From Candidatus Mycalebacterium zealandia (lineage in GTDB: Bacteria > Desulfobacterota_D > UBA1144 > Nemesobacterales > Mycalebacteriaceae), in assembly GCA_014075295.1 (NCBI GenBank), contig CP046180.1:434001-498000 (forward strand): a stretch of 64,000 bases of DNA, read 5' to 3'. This document shows, piece by piece, positions 38,715 through 47,999 of this stretch. The notes under the pieces were generated by a model. That model was not told the origin of the DNA. It made no database searches and worked only from the letters and a program-made list of their open reading frames with translations. The first letter of the stretch is position 1. Every line of letters begins with the position of its first letter. Made by a program: the position numbers and the translations under genes.

Positions 38715-39365
38715 TTGAGATACGAAGTCGTAATTTTTGACCTTGACGGAACGCTTATAGATTCCGTTGCCGACATTGCGCACGCCGCCAACATGTCTTT
38801 AAGCGCGAACGGGTTTGCCGAACGCGGGCTTGACGAATACAGGTTTTTTATCGGCGAAGGCGCGGCGGCGATGATGAAAAAAGCGCTTCCTGACGGCGCG
38901 TCCGCGGAGCAGGTGAACAAGTGCGTTGAGAGTTTTATGATTTTTTACCGGCGCGCTTTTGACATCCACACGAAACTTTATGACGGAATTGCCGAGGCGC
39001 TTTCCGTCCTTTGCTCAAAAAGTGTGAAGGTTGCCGTTCTTTCCAACAAACCGCAGGAAATGACTTCAAAAATCGCGCAGACACTTCTTTCGCGGTGGGA
39101 ATTTTCCGAAGTCGTCGGGCACGGAGAGGGCACTCCCAGAAAGCCCGACCCCGCAGGCGCGCTGGGCGTTTGCGGACGCATAGGGGTTGAGGTGGAAAAA
39201 GCCGCACTTGTTGGAGATTCCGCGATAGACATGGAAACGGCGGTGTCTGCGGGGATGCTTCCGGTGGGTGTGCTGTGGGGATTCAGAGGCAGGGATGAAC
39301 TTGAATCCGCGGGCGCGCGGCATCTCATTGAAAGCCCCGCCGAACTTGAAGCCATATTAGGATAG
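38715..39365 (+). CDS. gph: HAD phosphatase, phosphoglycolate phosphatase-like
   Basis: 216 aa. It has the HAD motifs FDLDGTLIDS (nucleophile Asp), VAVLSNKP, RKPDPAGAL (Lys) and LVGDSAIDMETAVSAGM. The small helical cap fits phosphoglycolate phosphatase, though related sugar phosphatases share these motifs. The likely start is TTG at 38715, nine bases after the permease stop; there is no ATG before the first motif. Confidence 0.82.
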   Translation: MRYEVVIFDLDGTLIDSVADIAHAANMSLSANGFAERGLDEYRFFIGEGAAAMMKKALPDGASAEQVNKCVESFMIFYRRAFDIHTKLYDGIAEALSVLCSKSVKVAVLSNKPQEMTSKIAQTLLSRWEFSEVVGHGEGTPRKPDPAGALGVCGRIGVEVEKAALVGDSAIDMETAVSAGMLPVGVLWGFRGRDELESAGARHLIESPAELEAILG

Positions 39366-39374
39366 AATTTAACA

Positions 39375-40538
39375 ATGAACCGAACCGGCACAGGCGGCAT
39401 AAAAACACGGCTCGGAATTCTCGGCGGCGGACAGCTTGGCAAGATGCTGTGCCTCGCGGCGGGCAGATGGAATCTGCCGACTCTTGTTCTTGACCCTTCC
39501 CCCGACTGTCCGGCGGCGGGCGTGTGTTCGGAGTTTATTCAAGGGGATTTCAGAAATTCTGAAGACGTTCTGCGCTTCGGGCGCTCCGCAGACGCGCTCA
39601 CCATAGAAATAGAACATGTGAACACGGAAGCGTTGAAGCAACTCGCGGCGGAGGGAGTGCAGACAAATCCTTCGCCGGAAATTATCTCTCTCATACAGGA
39701 CAAAGGGATTCAGAAACAGTTTTACCGGAAAAATGGAATCGCTTCGCCGGAATTTGCGCTTTTTGACTCCGCACGCGAAATAAGGGAAGCCGTCTCCGGT
39801 GGCGGGGCTGAAATCCCGTTTGTGCAGAAACTCCGCACAAGTGGTTATGACGGGCGCGGCATATTTATCGTGCGCTCCGAATCAGACCTTGAGAACCTGC
39901 TTGACGGACCTTCGGTTGTTGAGGAATTGATTGACGTGGAAAAGGAGCTGTCCGTTATTGTGGCGCGGAGCGCAAGCGGCGAAACGGTCTGTTTCCCGCC
40001 CGTTGAGATGATGTTCAATTCCGAGGCGAATCTTGTGGAATTTCTCGCGTGTCCGGTTTCAGATGTTGACCCCGGGGCACTCAACAAAGCGGAAAAAGTC
40101 GCGGTTGAAATCGCGCAAGCGCTTGATTTACGAGGAATAATTGCGGTTGAGATTTTTCTTTCGTCCGGCGGCGAAATTCTGGTGAATGAGTCCGCGCCGC
40201 GCCCGCACAACAGCGGTCATCACACAATAGAGTCGTGCGTCACTTCACAATATGAGCAGTGCCTGCGGGCGGTTCTTGGGCTTCCGCTTGGAGACACAAA
40301 CCTCAAAAACCCATCCGTTATGGTGAACCTTCTCGGAGAGCCGGGGCATGAGGGAGATGCGGTTTACGAGGGGTTGGAGGAATGTATGAAAGTGAACGGG
40401 GCGAATTTTCACATCTACGGCAAAAAGCACACAAAGCCGTTCAGGAAGATGGGGCACGTTACGGTTGTTGACAAAAATCTTGAGAGCGCCTTTGAAAAAG
40501 CGCGTTTTATTAAACAAAATCTACGTGTGGTGTCATGA
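39375..40538 (+). CDS. purK: N5-carboxyaminoimidazole ribonucleotide synthase
   Basis: ATP- and bicarbonate-dependent carboxylation of AIR in purine synthesis. 387 aa, ATP-grasp fold: LGILGGGQLGKMLCLAAG, TIEIEHVNTEAL, FVQKLRTSGYDGRG and the family end VNESAPRPHNSGHHTIESC. The ATG overlaps nothing upstream; the 3' end overlaps purE by ATGA. Confidence 0.96.
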   Translation: MNRTGTGGIKTRLGILGGGQLGKMLCLAAGRWNLPTLVLDPSPDCPAAGVCSEFIQGDFRNSEDVLRFGRSADALTIEIEHVNTEALKQLAAEGVQTNPSPEIISLIQDKGIQKQFYRKNGIASPEFALFDSAREIREAVSGGGAEIPFVQKLRTSGYDGRGIFIVRSESDLENLLDGPSVVEELIDVEKELSVIVARSASGETVCFPPVEMMFNSEANLVEFLACPVSDVDPGALNKAEKVAVEIAQALDLRGIIAVEIFLSSGGEILVNESAPRPHNSGHHTIESCVTSQYEQCLRAVLGLPLGDTNLKNPSVMVNLLGEPGHEGDAVYEGLEECMKVNGANFHIYGKKHTKPFRKMGHVTVVDKNLESAFEKARFIKQNLRVVS

Positions 40539-41056
40539 GTAAACCGGTTGCAAGCATTGTTATGGGGTCGGATTCCGACCTTGAAGTTATGAAAGAGGCG
40601 GCGGCGTTTCTGGAAGAGACGGGCGTTGCGACCGAAGTTACAATCGTGAGCGCCCACAGGACTCCCGAACGGCTTTTTGATTTCGCGAAAAAAGCGCATG
40701 AGCGCGGAATTGAGGTCATAATCGCCGGAGCGGGCGGCGCGGCGCATCTGCCGGGAATGATAGCGTCCATTTCGCCGCTTCCGGTAATCGGTGTGCCGAT
40801 TAACTCGTCAAACTCAATTGACGGCGTGGATTCGGTTTTGTCCATTCTTCAAATGCCTTCGGGCGTGCCGGTTGCCACAGTTGCGGTTGACGGCGGAAAA
40901 AACGCCGGAATTCTCGCGGCGGAAATTCTCGCGGTCAAAGACGGCAAACTCAGAAAAAAACTGATTGAGTTCAAAAAATCCCTCGCGGACGGAGTTAAAA
41001 AGAAGTTTGAGAAGTTGGAAAAAGAGGGCTATGTGGAGTATTTGAAGGGGAAATGA
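40535..41056 (+). CDS. purE: N5-carboxyaminoimidazole ribonucleotide mutase
   Basis: 173 aa. It has MGSDSDLEVMKEA, SAHRTPERL (catalytic His), AGAGGAAHLPGM and GVPINSSNSIDGVDSVLSI, all class I PurE signatures. Coupled to purK. After its stop the sequence turns A+T-rich at the boundary of the second restriction module; the AGGAATATCCT hairpin before a T run there is too short to call a terminator. Confidence 0.96.
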   Translation: MSKPVASIVMGSDSDLEVMKEAAAFLEETGVATEVTIVSAHRTPERLFDFAKKAHERGIEVIIAGAGGAAHLPGMIASISPLPVIGVPINSSNSIDGVDSVLSILQMPSGVPVATVAVDGGKNAGILAAEILAVKDGKLRKKLIEFKKSLADGVKKKFEKLEKEGYVEYLKGK

Positions 41057-41082
41057 TTAGAGGAATATCCTTGTTTTTTTCT

Positions 41083-41622
41083 CTACTGTTTTTCCGGCAA
41101 TCCCAACCACGCTAACGGCAACTCGTTAAATTTATAATGGCAGTTAACGCTGTTTATGTAGTCTAAAACATCTTTATACTCCGGTTTTCTGAACCAATCG
41201 TTAAGCACATACACATATTCGACTTTTAATCCTATTGGGTTAACCAGTTTTAGATATTGTTTGCGTTTGAAGTCACAAGTTTGCAGTTTTTCGTCAACTG
41301 AACCGGCAACCTGTTGATACTTTACTTCTATAATAAACAAGGTCTCTCGGACAATCACAAGCAAAGCGTTATCCGGTAATAAGCGTTTGGAAATCAGTTT
41401 TGTCCAATCAATCTTGTGTTCATTTAAGAATTTATAGAAATCGTGTTTTTTGAAGCATCTGGCGACAAGTTCACCTGAATAGCGAACTTCATGCCCCGCA
41501 TTTTTTGAGGATTTGACAACTTTATAGTTTGGAATCTTTTCAAGAAGATTTAGGAAATCAACTTTTTTTTCAAAGTTTAATCCTGTAATTGTATTTCCTC
41601 CATATTTCCCTCCGGTTTTCAT
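41083..41622 (-). CDS. Predicted PD-(D/E)XK restriction endonuclease
   Basis: 179 aa, partner of the upstream methyltransferase. A nuclease core is suggested by LLPDNALLVIVRETLFIIEVKYQ, i.e. an acidic residue, a strand, then EVK, followed by VAGSVDEKLQTCDFKRKQY. The rest is helical, with no other domain. AAGGAC precedes the ATG, which lies 10 bases after the methyltransferase stop. A+T-rich, unlike purE and ctaB. Function is inferred from position and motif; the cut site is unknown. Confidence 0.75.
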   Translation of the reverse strand: MKTGGKYGGNTITGLNFEKKVDFLNLLEKIPNYKVVKSSKNAGHEVRYSGELVARCFKKHDFYKFLNEHKIDWTKLISKRLLPDNALLVIVRETLFIIEVKYQQVAGSVDEKLQTCDFKRKQYLKLVNPIGLKVEYVYVLNDWFRKPEYKDVLDYINSVNCHYKFNELPLAWLGLPEKQ

Positions 41623-41632
41623 TCAATAGTCC

Positions 41633-42694
41633 TTAAAAATTCAGTTTTTCGTTGTTTTCTTTTATTGCATTTTTCAGGCGTTTTGTCGATGTTTTTATGT
41701 AGTTTGTTTCCAGTTCGCAACCGACAAATTTTCTTTTGTTAGTAACGGCGGCTACTCCGGTTGTTGAACTTCCGGCAAAAGGGTCAAAGATTAAATCATT
41801 CGGGTTTGTGCTTGCCAGAATAATTCGTTCGAGCAATGAAGATGGTTTCTGGGTTGGGTGTTTTCCAAACTTTTTTTCTTCCTTGCCAGGCGCTTTCATG
41901 TTCCATACGGTTTTCATTTGCTTTCCGCAGTTTTCCTGACGCATTTCTTTATAATGAAAATTATGCTTGGATTTTTCATTTTTTGCCGCCCAGATCACGG
42001 TTTCTGTTGAGTGAGTGAAATATCTGCAAGACAGATTAGGAGGAGGGTTCGGTTTTTCCCACGTAATATCATTTAATACCTTCATTCGTAACTGTTGCAT
42101 TGCGTAACCAATGGAATGGATAACATGGTGTGTTCCCGACACCCAGATTGTGCCGTTTGGGTTAAGAAGTTTCTGACATCTTGATAACCACGCCAGATTG
42201 AACTCGTGATTCAATTTCGCTCCTTTAGATTTATCCCAACTTCCCTTGTCCACTTTAACCATTTTCCCAGCGTGACAACTTATACCTCCATTGGATAAAA
42301 AGTATGGGGGATCGGCAAAAACCATATCAAATTTGCCCGTTGGGTATTGTTCAATCAATTTGTCCATGAATTCCAGGCAGTTTGTTTGGTAGAGCCACAC
42401 ACCGGCATCATCATTACGGAAAACACATTTGTTGGTGGCATATTGAGACTTTTCCATCAGTACCAGAGGCACTGATTTCTTTTCTTCAGCGGTTTTGTAT
42501 TTCAGACTTTTTTTCTTTTTAAGTAACGGTTTTCTGGCGATTGGTATGTTTTTATAAGGACCATCAGATTTTTTACTGGAAACAATTACGCCGAGAGTTC
42601 TGTCAATTTTTATGTAGTGTCCGCTTCTTGGATTTTTCACCTGAACAATATCATTTTTTCTTTTTTCTACCCGGACTTTCTTTTCCTTTGCCAT
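41633..42694 (-). CDS. Site-specific DNA methyltransferase (beta-class, DPPY)
   Basis: 353 aa. It has the permuted beta-class order: catalytic DMVFADPPYFLSNGG near residue 145 first, then the SAM-binding FDPFAGSSTTGVAA near 310, with HPTQKPSSLLERII between. This type methylates adenine N6 or cytosine N4; the DPPY and order are commonest in adenine enzymes. A basic N-terminal extension (KKVRVEKRKNDIVQVKNPRSGHYIKI) precedes it and may bind DNA. ATG 42694 is preferred; a GTG two codons upstream abuts the -10 box. A+T-rich and transferred with the nuclease gene. Confidence 0.88.
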   Translation of the reverse strand: MAKEKKVRVEKRKNDIVQVKNPRSGHYIKIDRTLGVIVSSKKSDGPYKNIPIARKPLLKKKKSLKYKTAEEKKSVPLVLMEKSQYATNKCVFRNDDAGVWLYQTNCLEFMDKLIEQYPTGKFDMVFADPPYFLSNGGISCHAGKMVKVDKGSWDKSKGAKLNHEFNLAWLSRCQKLLNPNGTIWVSGTHHVIHSIGYAMQQLRMKVLNDITWEKPNPPPNLSCRYFTHSTETVIWAAKNEKSKHNFHYKEMRQENCGKQMKTVWNMKAPGKEEKKFGKHPTQKPSSLLERIILASTNPNDLIFDPFAGSSTTGVAAVTNKRKFVGCELETNYIKTSTKRLKNAIKENNEKLNF

Positions 42695-42700
42695 AATCAC

Positions 42701-42728
42701 ATTTTACCTGTCACATTCTCAATCCCAA
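42701..42728 (-). promoter_or_regulatory. Promoter of the second restriction-modification pair
   Basis: Minus-strand TTGGGA (42723-42728), 16 bases, TAAAAT (42701-42706). The ATG is 6 bases after the -10 box, so transcription would start at about the ATG itself: leaderless. Confidence 0.55.
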
Positions 42729-42736
42729 AAACCCCC

Positions 42737-43639
42737 TCACACAAACTCCATCAACCTATCAATCTCTCTTTGTCTCATTGCGATATCCACAATAAGCGCG
42801 GTCATTATCAGCAACATATAGACGATTGACGCGCCGAACGCGCCTTCGTATCCCTTGTTTGCTATCGCGCATTTTACGACCGTTATGTTGAAATAAACGC
42901 CCAGCGCGAGCGCGACTGCGGCGAAGTAGCCCGAAGTTATGCCCATGAGTGACATAATCAGAGTCAGCGGAATGAGGGAGATTGAATAAAGGATAATCAA
43001 AATGTTTGTGTATTTTTCGCCGAACGCGACCGGCAGAACGGCGATGCCCGCTTTTTCATATTCACCGCTGTATTTCTGCGCGAGCGCCCAGAAGTGGGGC
43101 GGCTGCCAGAGCATCATAAAAGTGAAAAGAATAATTGCCTCGGTTTCTATCACGGGGCGTATTGCCGTGTATCCGATTAAAACCGGCAACGCTCCCGGAA
43201 TTCCGCCCAGAACTGTGCCGAACGGCGAATTGCGCTTCAAAAACATTGTGTATAAAACCGTGTAACTCACCGCGGCAAGCACGATAAGAAAAGCGTTGAG
43301 GGCGTTTATCCAAATTGCGGAAGCAACTGTCGCGCCCGCTATCATAGTCCACGAAACAATGACGGAGTTTTCCTCTCCGAGCCGTTCAAGCGCGCTTACT
43401 CTCGCGCTCAGCCGATTCATCAGTTTGTCGGATTTTCTGTCAAGAAAGTTGTTGAAAATCGCCGCGCCCGCCGCGCTTGCCATGAGGGTCAAACAGCCCA
43501 GCAGTGCGATACCCGGCGCCGGAATGCCTTTTTGAGACAAAACCATTCCGGCAAATCCCGTGAACACCACGCTCAGGATAATTCCCGGTTTTGAGAGGAT
43601 TACCGTTGAAACAACTATTTCGCGGATGGGATTTTTCAT
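42737..43639 (-). CDS. ctaB: Protoheme IX farnesyltransferase (heme O synthase)
   Basis: Adds the farnesyl tail to heme B. 300 aa, nine membrane helices. It has the UbiA-type Mg-diphosphate motifs NNFLDRKSDKLMNRLSAR and WQPPHFWALAQKYSGEYEKAGIAVLPV. Last gene of the oxidase operon, 6 bases after ctaA. Confidence 0.96.
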   Translation of the reverse strand: MKNPIREIVVSTVILSKPGIILSVVFTGFAGMVLSQKGIPAPGIALLGCLTLMASAAGAAIFNNFLDRKSDKLMNRLSARVSALERLGEENSVIVSWTMIAGATVASAIWINALNAFLIVLAAVSYTVLYTMFLKRNSPFGTVLGGIPGALPVLIGYTAIRPVIETEAIILFTFMMLWQPPHFWALAQKYSGEYEKAGIAVLPVAFGEKYTNILIILYSISLIPLTLIMSLMGITSGYFAAVALALGVYFNITVVKCAIANKGYEGAFGASIVYMLLIMTALIVDIAMRQREIDRLMEFV

Positions 43640-43645
43640 TGCCTT

Positions 43646-44479
43646 TTAAGTGGAGGTTTCACTGTCAAACCATCTCGTAAGCCCGTATGAAAGAATATGC
43701 AAGCCGACAAGAAGATGAAGGGCTGTGCCGACAAACTGCAATCCGGAATGAATCATTCCGACCCCGATGATAATTTGAATAAAAACCGAACCGAGAATTA
43801 CATAGGCGGCTTTTCTTGATTTTCCGTCACCGAAAACCGCTATTCCAATCGCGAACAGAGTTATCAAATACGCAAGAATTCTATGCGAAAAATGATACAG
43901 AACCGTGCCCGAAAGTTCGGGTGGAAACCACGCGCCGAGGCATTTCGGAAAATCAAGCCCGCAAGCGAGACCGGCGTGCGAATGGCGCACAAGCGCCCCA
44001 AGAACCGCTTGAATGAAAACAATCGCGGCGAAAACAAACCATACTCCTCCGATTCCCGAAAGCGCGAGCCCGCCGCGCGAGTCGTTTTCAAACCGGCTCA
44101 TGTAAAGCACGAGACAGAATATCAACACGCCGTTTGCGAAATGAAGCGTGGTTAAATCGGTCGGGATTTTGAGCAGAACAACAAGCCCGCCGAGAACAAT
44201 CTGAAAAAGCAGCAGAACAACCGCGCCCGCCGGAATCGCTTTTTTCGCTCCCTCGTAGGATTTGAAGCGGCGAGCCGAAAGCCAGATTATCAAAACCGCC
44301 GTGAACGCTCCGATGACGCGGTGCAGAAACTCCGCGTATATGTCCCAATGCAGGGGCGGAATGACTTTGCCGTGACAAAGCGGCCAGTCAGGGCACGCGA
44401 GCCCGACCTTCAAGCCCGCGACAACGTTTCCCCAGACCAGAAGAACAACAAGCGAAATGATCGAAAGACGTGCGAGCAT
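43646..44479 (-). CDS. ctaA: Heme A synthase
   Basis: Oxidises heme O to heme A. 277 aa, eight helices in two four-helix halves. It has the conserved His sites EFLHRVIGAF, TTLHFANGV, YHFSHRILAY and TALHLLVG, with a Cys pair in each periplasmic loop (CPDWPLCHG; CGLDFPKC). Directly abuts the subunit IV gene. Confidence 0.95.
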   Translation of the reverse strand: MLARLSIISLVVLLVWGNVVAGLKVGLACPDWPLCHGKVIPPLHWDIYAEFLHRVIGAFTAVLIIWLSARRFKSYEGAKKAIPAGAVVLLLFQIVLGGLVVLLKIPTDLTTLHFANGVLIFCLVLYMSRFENDSRGGLALSGIGGVWFVFAAIVFIQAVLGALVRHSHAGLACGLDFPKCLGAWFPPELSGTVLYHFSHRILAYLITLFAIGIAVFGDGKSRKAAYVILGSVFIQIIIGVGMIHSGLQFVGTALHLLVGLHILSYGLTRWFDSETST

Positions 44480-44797
44480 TTAATCCACCGCGGGAATGCG
44501 CGTAAAGGTTTCAAACATTGTGAATCCTATGAGGAGGAAAAGCAGAAAAAGCGGATAGATGGCGTAAACCCAGGTGAGTTTGTCCTCAAATTTCAAATGC
44601 ATAAAATAGAGTGCGACTATGCCCGCTTTGACCGAAGCGATTACCATCGCGACTGTTATGTTCAGGTAGCCGCCCAGATCTTTGCCCGCGCTCCAGACCG
44701 TTAGCACGGTTAGCGCCATAAGCGTAATCCACACAACCACATACTGCCGTATTCCGTGCGAGTGGTCGTCGTGTTGTGTGTTTTCTTGCGTTGACAT
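44480..44797 (-). CDS. Cytochrome c oxidase subunit IV (caa3 type)
   Basis: 105 aa, three transmembrane helices with a His-rich N-terminus. The segment VWITLMALTVLTVWSAG, then ASVKAGIVALYFMHLKFEDK, fits the prokaryotic COX4 family. Small structural subunit of the oxidase; 12 bases after ctaE. Confidence 0.9.
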   Translation of the reverse strand: MSTQENTQHDDHSHGIRQYVVVWITLMALTVLTVWSAGKDLGGYLNITVAMVIASVKAGIVALYFMHLKFEDKLTWVYAIYPLFLLFLLIGFTMFETFTRIPAVD

Positions 44798-44809
44798 TTT
44801 TTCCTCCGG

Positions 44810-45406
44810 TCAGCCAATGAGATAGAGCAACGGAAAAAGGTATATCCAAATCAGGTCCACAAGGTGCCAGTAAAGCCCCACAAGCTCAACCGGCGTGTTG
44901 TATTTCGCGCTAAAAACTCTCCTGCGCGCGAGAACAAAAATCCCGACCAGTAGAACAATTCCCACAAAAACGTGAATCATATGCAACCCGGTCATCATGA
45001 AGTAAAGGGCGAAAAATATGTTCGTGTCCGGGTAGATGTGGTGGTCGAACTTCGCGCCGTATTCAAAGTATTTGTTTACTCCGAACGCCAGAGCGCACAC
45101 TATCGTTATTGCGATGTAGATGAGGACTTTGCGCGTGTCTCCGGCTTTTGAAGCCACAACCGCGAGAGCCATCGTCAAACTGCTGAAAATAAGAATAATC
45201 GTGTTCGTTGCGCCGAGCGTTACGTTAAGTTCCAGACTGCTTTCATGAAAAAGTTCGGGAAACTTTGCTCTGAAAAGCACGTAGGCGGCAAAGAGCCCGC
45301 CGAAAAGCAGAATCTCGGTTCCGAGAAAAAGCCACATTCCAAGTTTGGAAGACTGGTATTCGGTTACCGGGTCAAGGTCGTGGCTTTCGTGTGTCGCGTC
45401 AGACAT
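44810..45406 (-). CDS. ctaE: Cytochrome c oxidase subunit III
   Basis: 198 aa, five helices, the short bacterial form. It has LGMWLFLGTEILLFGGLFAAY with the conserved Glu, MTGLHMIHVFVGI and the end LVGLYWHLVDLIWIYLFPLLYL. Two bases after ctaD. Confidence 0.95.
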   Translation of the reverse strand: MSDATHESHDLDPVTEYQSSKLGMWLFLGTEILLFGGLFAAYVLFRAKFPELFHESSLELNVTLGATNTIILIFSSLTMALAVVASKAGDTRKVLIYIAITIVCALAFGVNKYFEYGAKFDHHIYPDTNIFFALYFMMTGLHMIHVFVGIVLLVGIFVLARRRVFSAKYNTPVELVGLYWHLVDLIWIYLFPLLYLIG

Positions 45407-45408
45407 GT

Positions 45409-47013
45409 TTATTTTTCACCGTACCCGTAAGTCCAGTCCGTAAAGGTCGGGATTTTTTCAAAGTTTTCGTGAGGCGGCGGCGATTTGGTCTGCCATTCGG
45501 GAGAAACTGAATCGTAAGGGTTGTCTCCCGCTTTTTCGCCCTTGAACACTCCGTGCAACAGATTCGCGAACATCAGGATTATTCCAAGCCCCAGAATCCA
45601 CGAGCCGTAGGTTGAAATCAGGTGGCTTGTGGTGAACTCATCGGGATAACTCGCATATCTGCGCGGCATTCCCTGAGTGCCCATTGTGTGCTGAATGAAA
45701 AAGGTCAGGTTGAAACCGATAAAGACCAGAAACCACGCCAGTTTCGCAACCCGCTCATTGAAGTTTCTGCCGAACATTTTCGGAAACCAGTAGTGCAATG
45801 CGCCGAAGAACGCCATAACGGTTCCGCCGAACATAACGTAGTGCATATGCCCCACAACGAAGTATGTGTCATGCAGGTGGACATCCGCGGCGAGCGCGCC
45901 GAGGAAAACGCCCGTCAGTCCGCCGACCGTAAACAGAAAAATAAACGACAGCGCGTAAAGCATCGGTGAGGCGAGCAATATGGAGCCTTTGTAAAGCGTG
46001 GCGATCCAGTTGAACACTTTCACGGCTGTCGGTATGGCGACAAGCATTGTTATGAATGAAAACACCTGCGCCGCGAGCACCGAAATTCCGCTCACAAACA
46101 TGTGGTGCATCCACACAAGGAAACTGATTATCGCTATTCCGAAACTGGAAAACGCGATGGCTTTATAGCCGAAAATGGGCTTTCTTGAAAACACCGGAAT
46201 AATCTCCGATATGACGCCCATCCCCGGAATGATCATTATGTAAACGGCGGGGTGGGAGTAAAACCAGAAGAAGTTTTGCAGCAAAATCGGGTCGCCGCCC
46301 TTGGCGGGGTCAAAGAAACCGATGTCGAGAGTTCTCTCCGCGATTAGCAAAAGTAACGTGATTCCCACAACGGGAGTTGCGAGCAACTGCAGAATGGAGG
46401 TCGCGTATGACGCCCATATAAACAGCGGCAACCGTCCCCAGTTCATTCCGGGCGCGCGGAGTTTGTGTATCGTAACTATGAAATTCATCCCCGTCAGAAT
46501 TGACGAAAATCCCAGAACAAAAATCCCGAAAGTTATCAAAATGACGTTCGTTCCGCTCTTTACACTGTATGGCGCGTAGAATGTCCAGCCGGTGTCAACG
46601 GTGTCGCCGAGAAGGGCGTAGAGGAGAATCGCGGCTCCGGCAAGGTATATCCAGTAGCTTGCTATGTTCAACTTCGGAAACGCCACATCTCTCGCGCCTA
46701 TCATAAGAGGTATGAGGAAGTTGCCGAAAGACGCCGCGAGCCCCGGAACAATGAAGAAAAACACCATTATTGAGCCGTGGAGGGTGAACAGAACGTTGTA
46801 TGTGTGAGGCGAAAAAACATCGGCTTCGGGCGTGGCGAGTTCATAGCGCATAAGAAGCGCGGTTACTCCCGCAAGCGCGAAGAAAAAAAGCAGACTTCCA
46901 AGATACATCAGCCCGATGCGTTTATGATCGGTGGATGTCAACCATGTCCACAGCCCTGTTCCGCCGTGAGCGAAATAAGGAGTGTGAGCGGCTTGTGTGT
47001 TGTTTTCCGGCAT
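45409..47013 (-). CDS. ctaD: Cytochrome c oxidase subunit I
   Basis: Catalytic subunit with heme a and the heme a3-CuB centre. 534 aa, twelve helices. The ligands are present: His in TLHGSIMVFF, the cross-linked His-Tyr in FWFYSHPAVYIMIIPG, CuB His pair in WMHHMFVSG, and heme His in VVGHMHYVMFGG. A proton-coupled A-family oxidase. Confidence 0.97.
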   Translation of the reverse strand: MPENNTQAAHTPYFAHGGTGLWTWLTSTDHKRIGLMYLGSLLFFFALAGVTALLMRYELATPEADVFSPHTYNVLFTLHGSIMVFFFIVPGLAASFGNFLIPLMIGARDVAFPKLNIASYWIYLAGAAILLYALLGDTVDTGWTFYAPYSVKSGTNVILITFGIFVLGFSSILTGMNFIVTIHKLRAPGMNWGRLPLFIWASYATSILQLLATPVVGITLLLLIAERTLDIGFFDPAKGGDPILLQNFFWFYSHPAVYIMIIPGMGVISEIIPVFSRKPIFGYKAIAFSSFGIAIISFLVWMHHMFVSGISVLAAQVFSFITMLVAIPTAVKVFNWIATLYKGSILLASPMLYALSFIFLFTVGGLTGVFLGALAADVHLHDTYFVVGHMHYVMFGGTVMAFFGALHYWFPKMFGRNFNERVAKLAWFLVFIGFNLTFFIQHTMGTQGMPRRYASYPDEFTTSHLISTYGSWILGLGIILMFANLLHGVFKGEKAGDNPYDSVSPEWQTKSPPPHENFEKIPTFTDWTYGYGEK

Positions 47014-47026
47014 TGTATTCTCCTCT

Positions 47027-47974
47027 CTACTTCAATGTTTTCACATACTCTATGATATCCGAAACATCACTTTCGGAGAGTATTCCCTTGAATGACGGCA
47101 TCACCGGCTCGTAGCCGGCGACCATCTTTGCCTGCGGTTCGTAAATGGACTCTATAAGGTAATTCTCATCGGCGCGCACACTGCTTCCGTCTTTAAGTTC
47201 CTCAATTCTGCCAAACACACCTTTGAAAGTAGGCGCGATTCCGGGGCTTCCGTCTATGCTGTGGCAGGCGTTGCAACCCCTGTTTTTGTAGAGTTTTTCG
47301 CCCCTTTGGTGCGCCGGAAGAGATGAAAAACTTCCGGTTGAAGCCGTGTCCGTGCCACCTTTACCCTCCCAGCGGGCGAACGCTTCCGGGCTCATGACGT
47401 TCACACGCGCAAGCATCTGCGAATGCCCCGTCCCGCAGTATTCAGCGCAGAAGATGATGAATGAGCCCACCTTGGTCGGGGTGAACCAGAGCTGTGTGAA
47501 CCTTCCGGGCAGGATGTCCTGTTTGACCCTGAAAGCCGGAATGAAAAGACTGTGCAGAACGTCATCAGACCTCATTATCATTTTTACGGGCAGGTTCTGC
47601 TGAACATTGAGTTCGTTTATGGTTTTTTTGCCGTTGGGGTATTCAAACTGCCAAAGCCACTGCTTGCTGACTACCGTAACTTCAACCGCTTCGTTCGGAG
47701 GAGTTCTAAGTTCATTGAACACAACAAGGCCGTGTATAAAAATAGCCACAAGAATTATGGACGGCACAACCGTCCATGCTATTTCAAGCGGCTCATTTCC
47801 CGTGATGCTCGGCGTTCTGTCGTTTGCCGTTTTCCTTCTGTATTTCACCGCGAAGACGACAAGAACCACCGAAATGATTATGAAAAATATGAATGAAATA
47901 ACGGTTACGGCAATCAGAACATTGTCAACTCTGGGCGCAATTTCCGATGCTGCTTCCGGCAACCAACTGTTCAT
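47027..47974 (-). CDS. ctaC: Cytochrome c oxidase subunit II with fused cytochrome c (caa3)
   Basis: 315 aa. Two membrane helices, then a cupredoxin domain with the CuA ligands (LHSLFIPAFRVKQD; CAEYCGTGHSQM). Near residue 235 a class I cytochrome c domain follows with CNACH and the axial Met in EPVMPSFKGIL. The fusion defines a caa3-type oxidase that accepts electrons directly on its own c-heme. Stop 13 bases before ctaD. Confidence 0.97.
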   Translation of the reverse strand: MNSWLPEAASEIAPRVDNVLIAVTVISFIFFIIISVVLVVFAVKYRRKTANDRTPSITGNEPLEIAWTVVPSIILVAIFIHGLVVFNELRTPPNEAVEVTVVSKQWLWQFEYPNGKKTINELNVQQNLPVKMIMRSDDVLHSLFIPAFRVKQDILPGRFTQLWFTPTKVGSFIIFCAEYCGTGHSQMLARVNVMSPEAFARWEGKGGTDTASTGSFSSLPAHQRGEKLYKNRGCNACHSIDGSPGIAPTFKGVFGRIEELKDGSSVRADENYLIESIYEPQAKMVAGYEPVMPSFKGILSESDVSDIIEYVKTLK

Positions 47975-47999
47975 TTAAGGACTAACAACCTCCGACCTT

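Noticed and set aside
41057-41082. Hairpin AGGAATATCCT plus T run after purE
   Set aside because: The stem is only four base pairs, too weak to call as a terminator.
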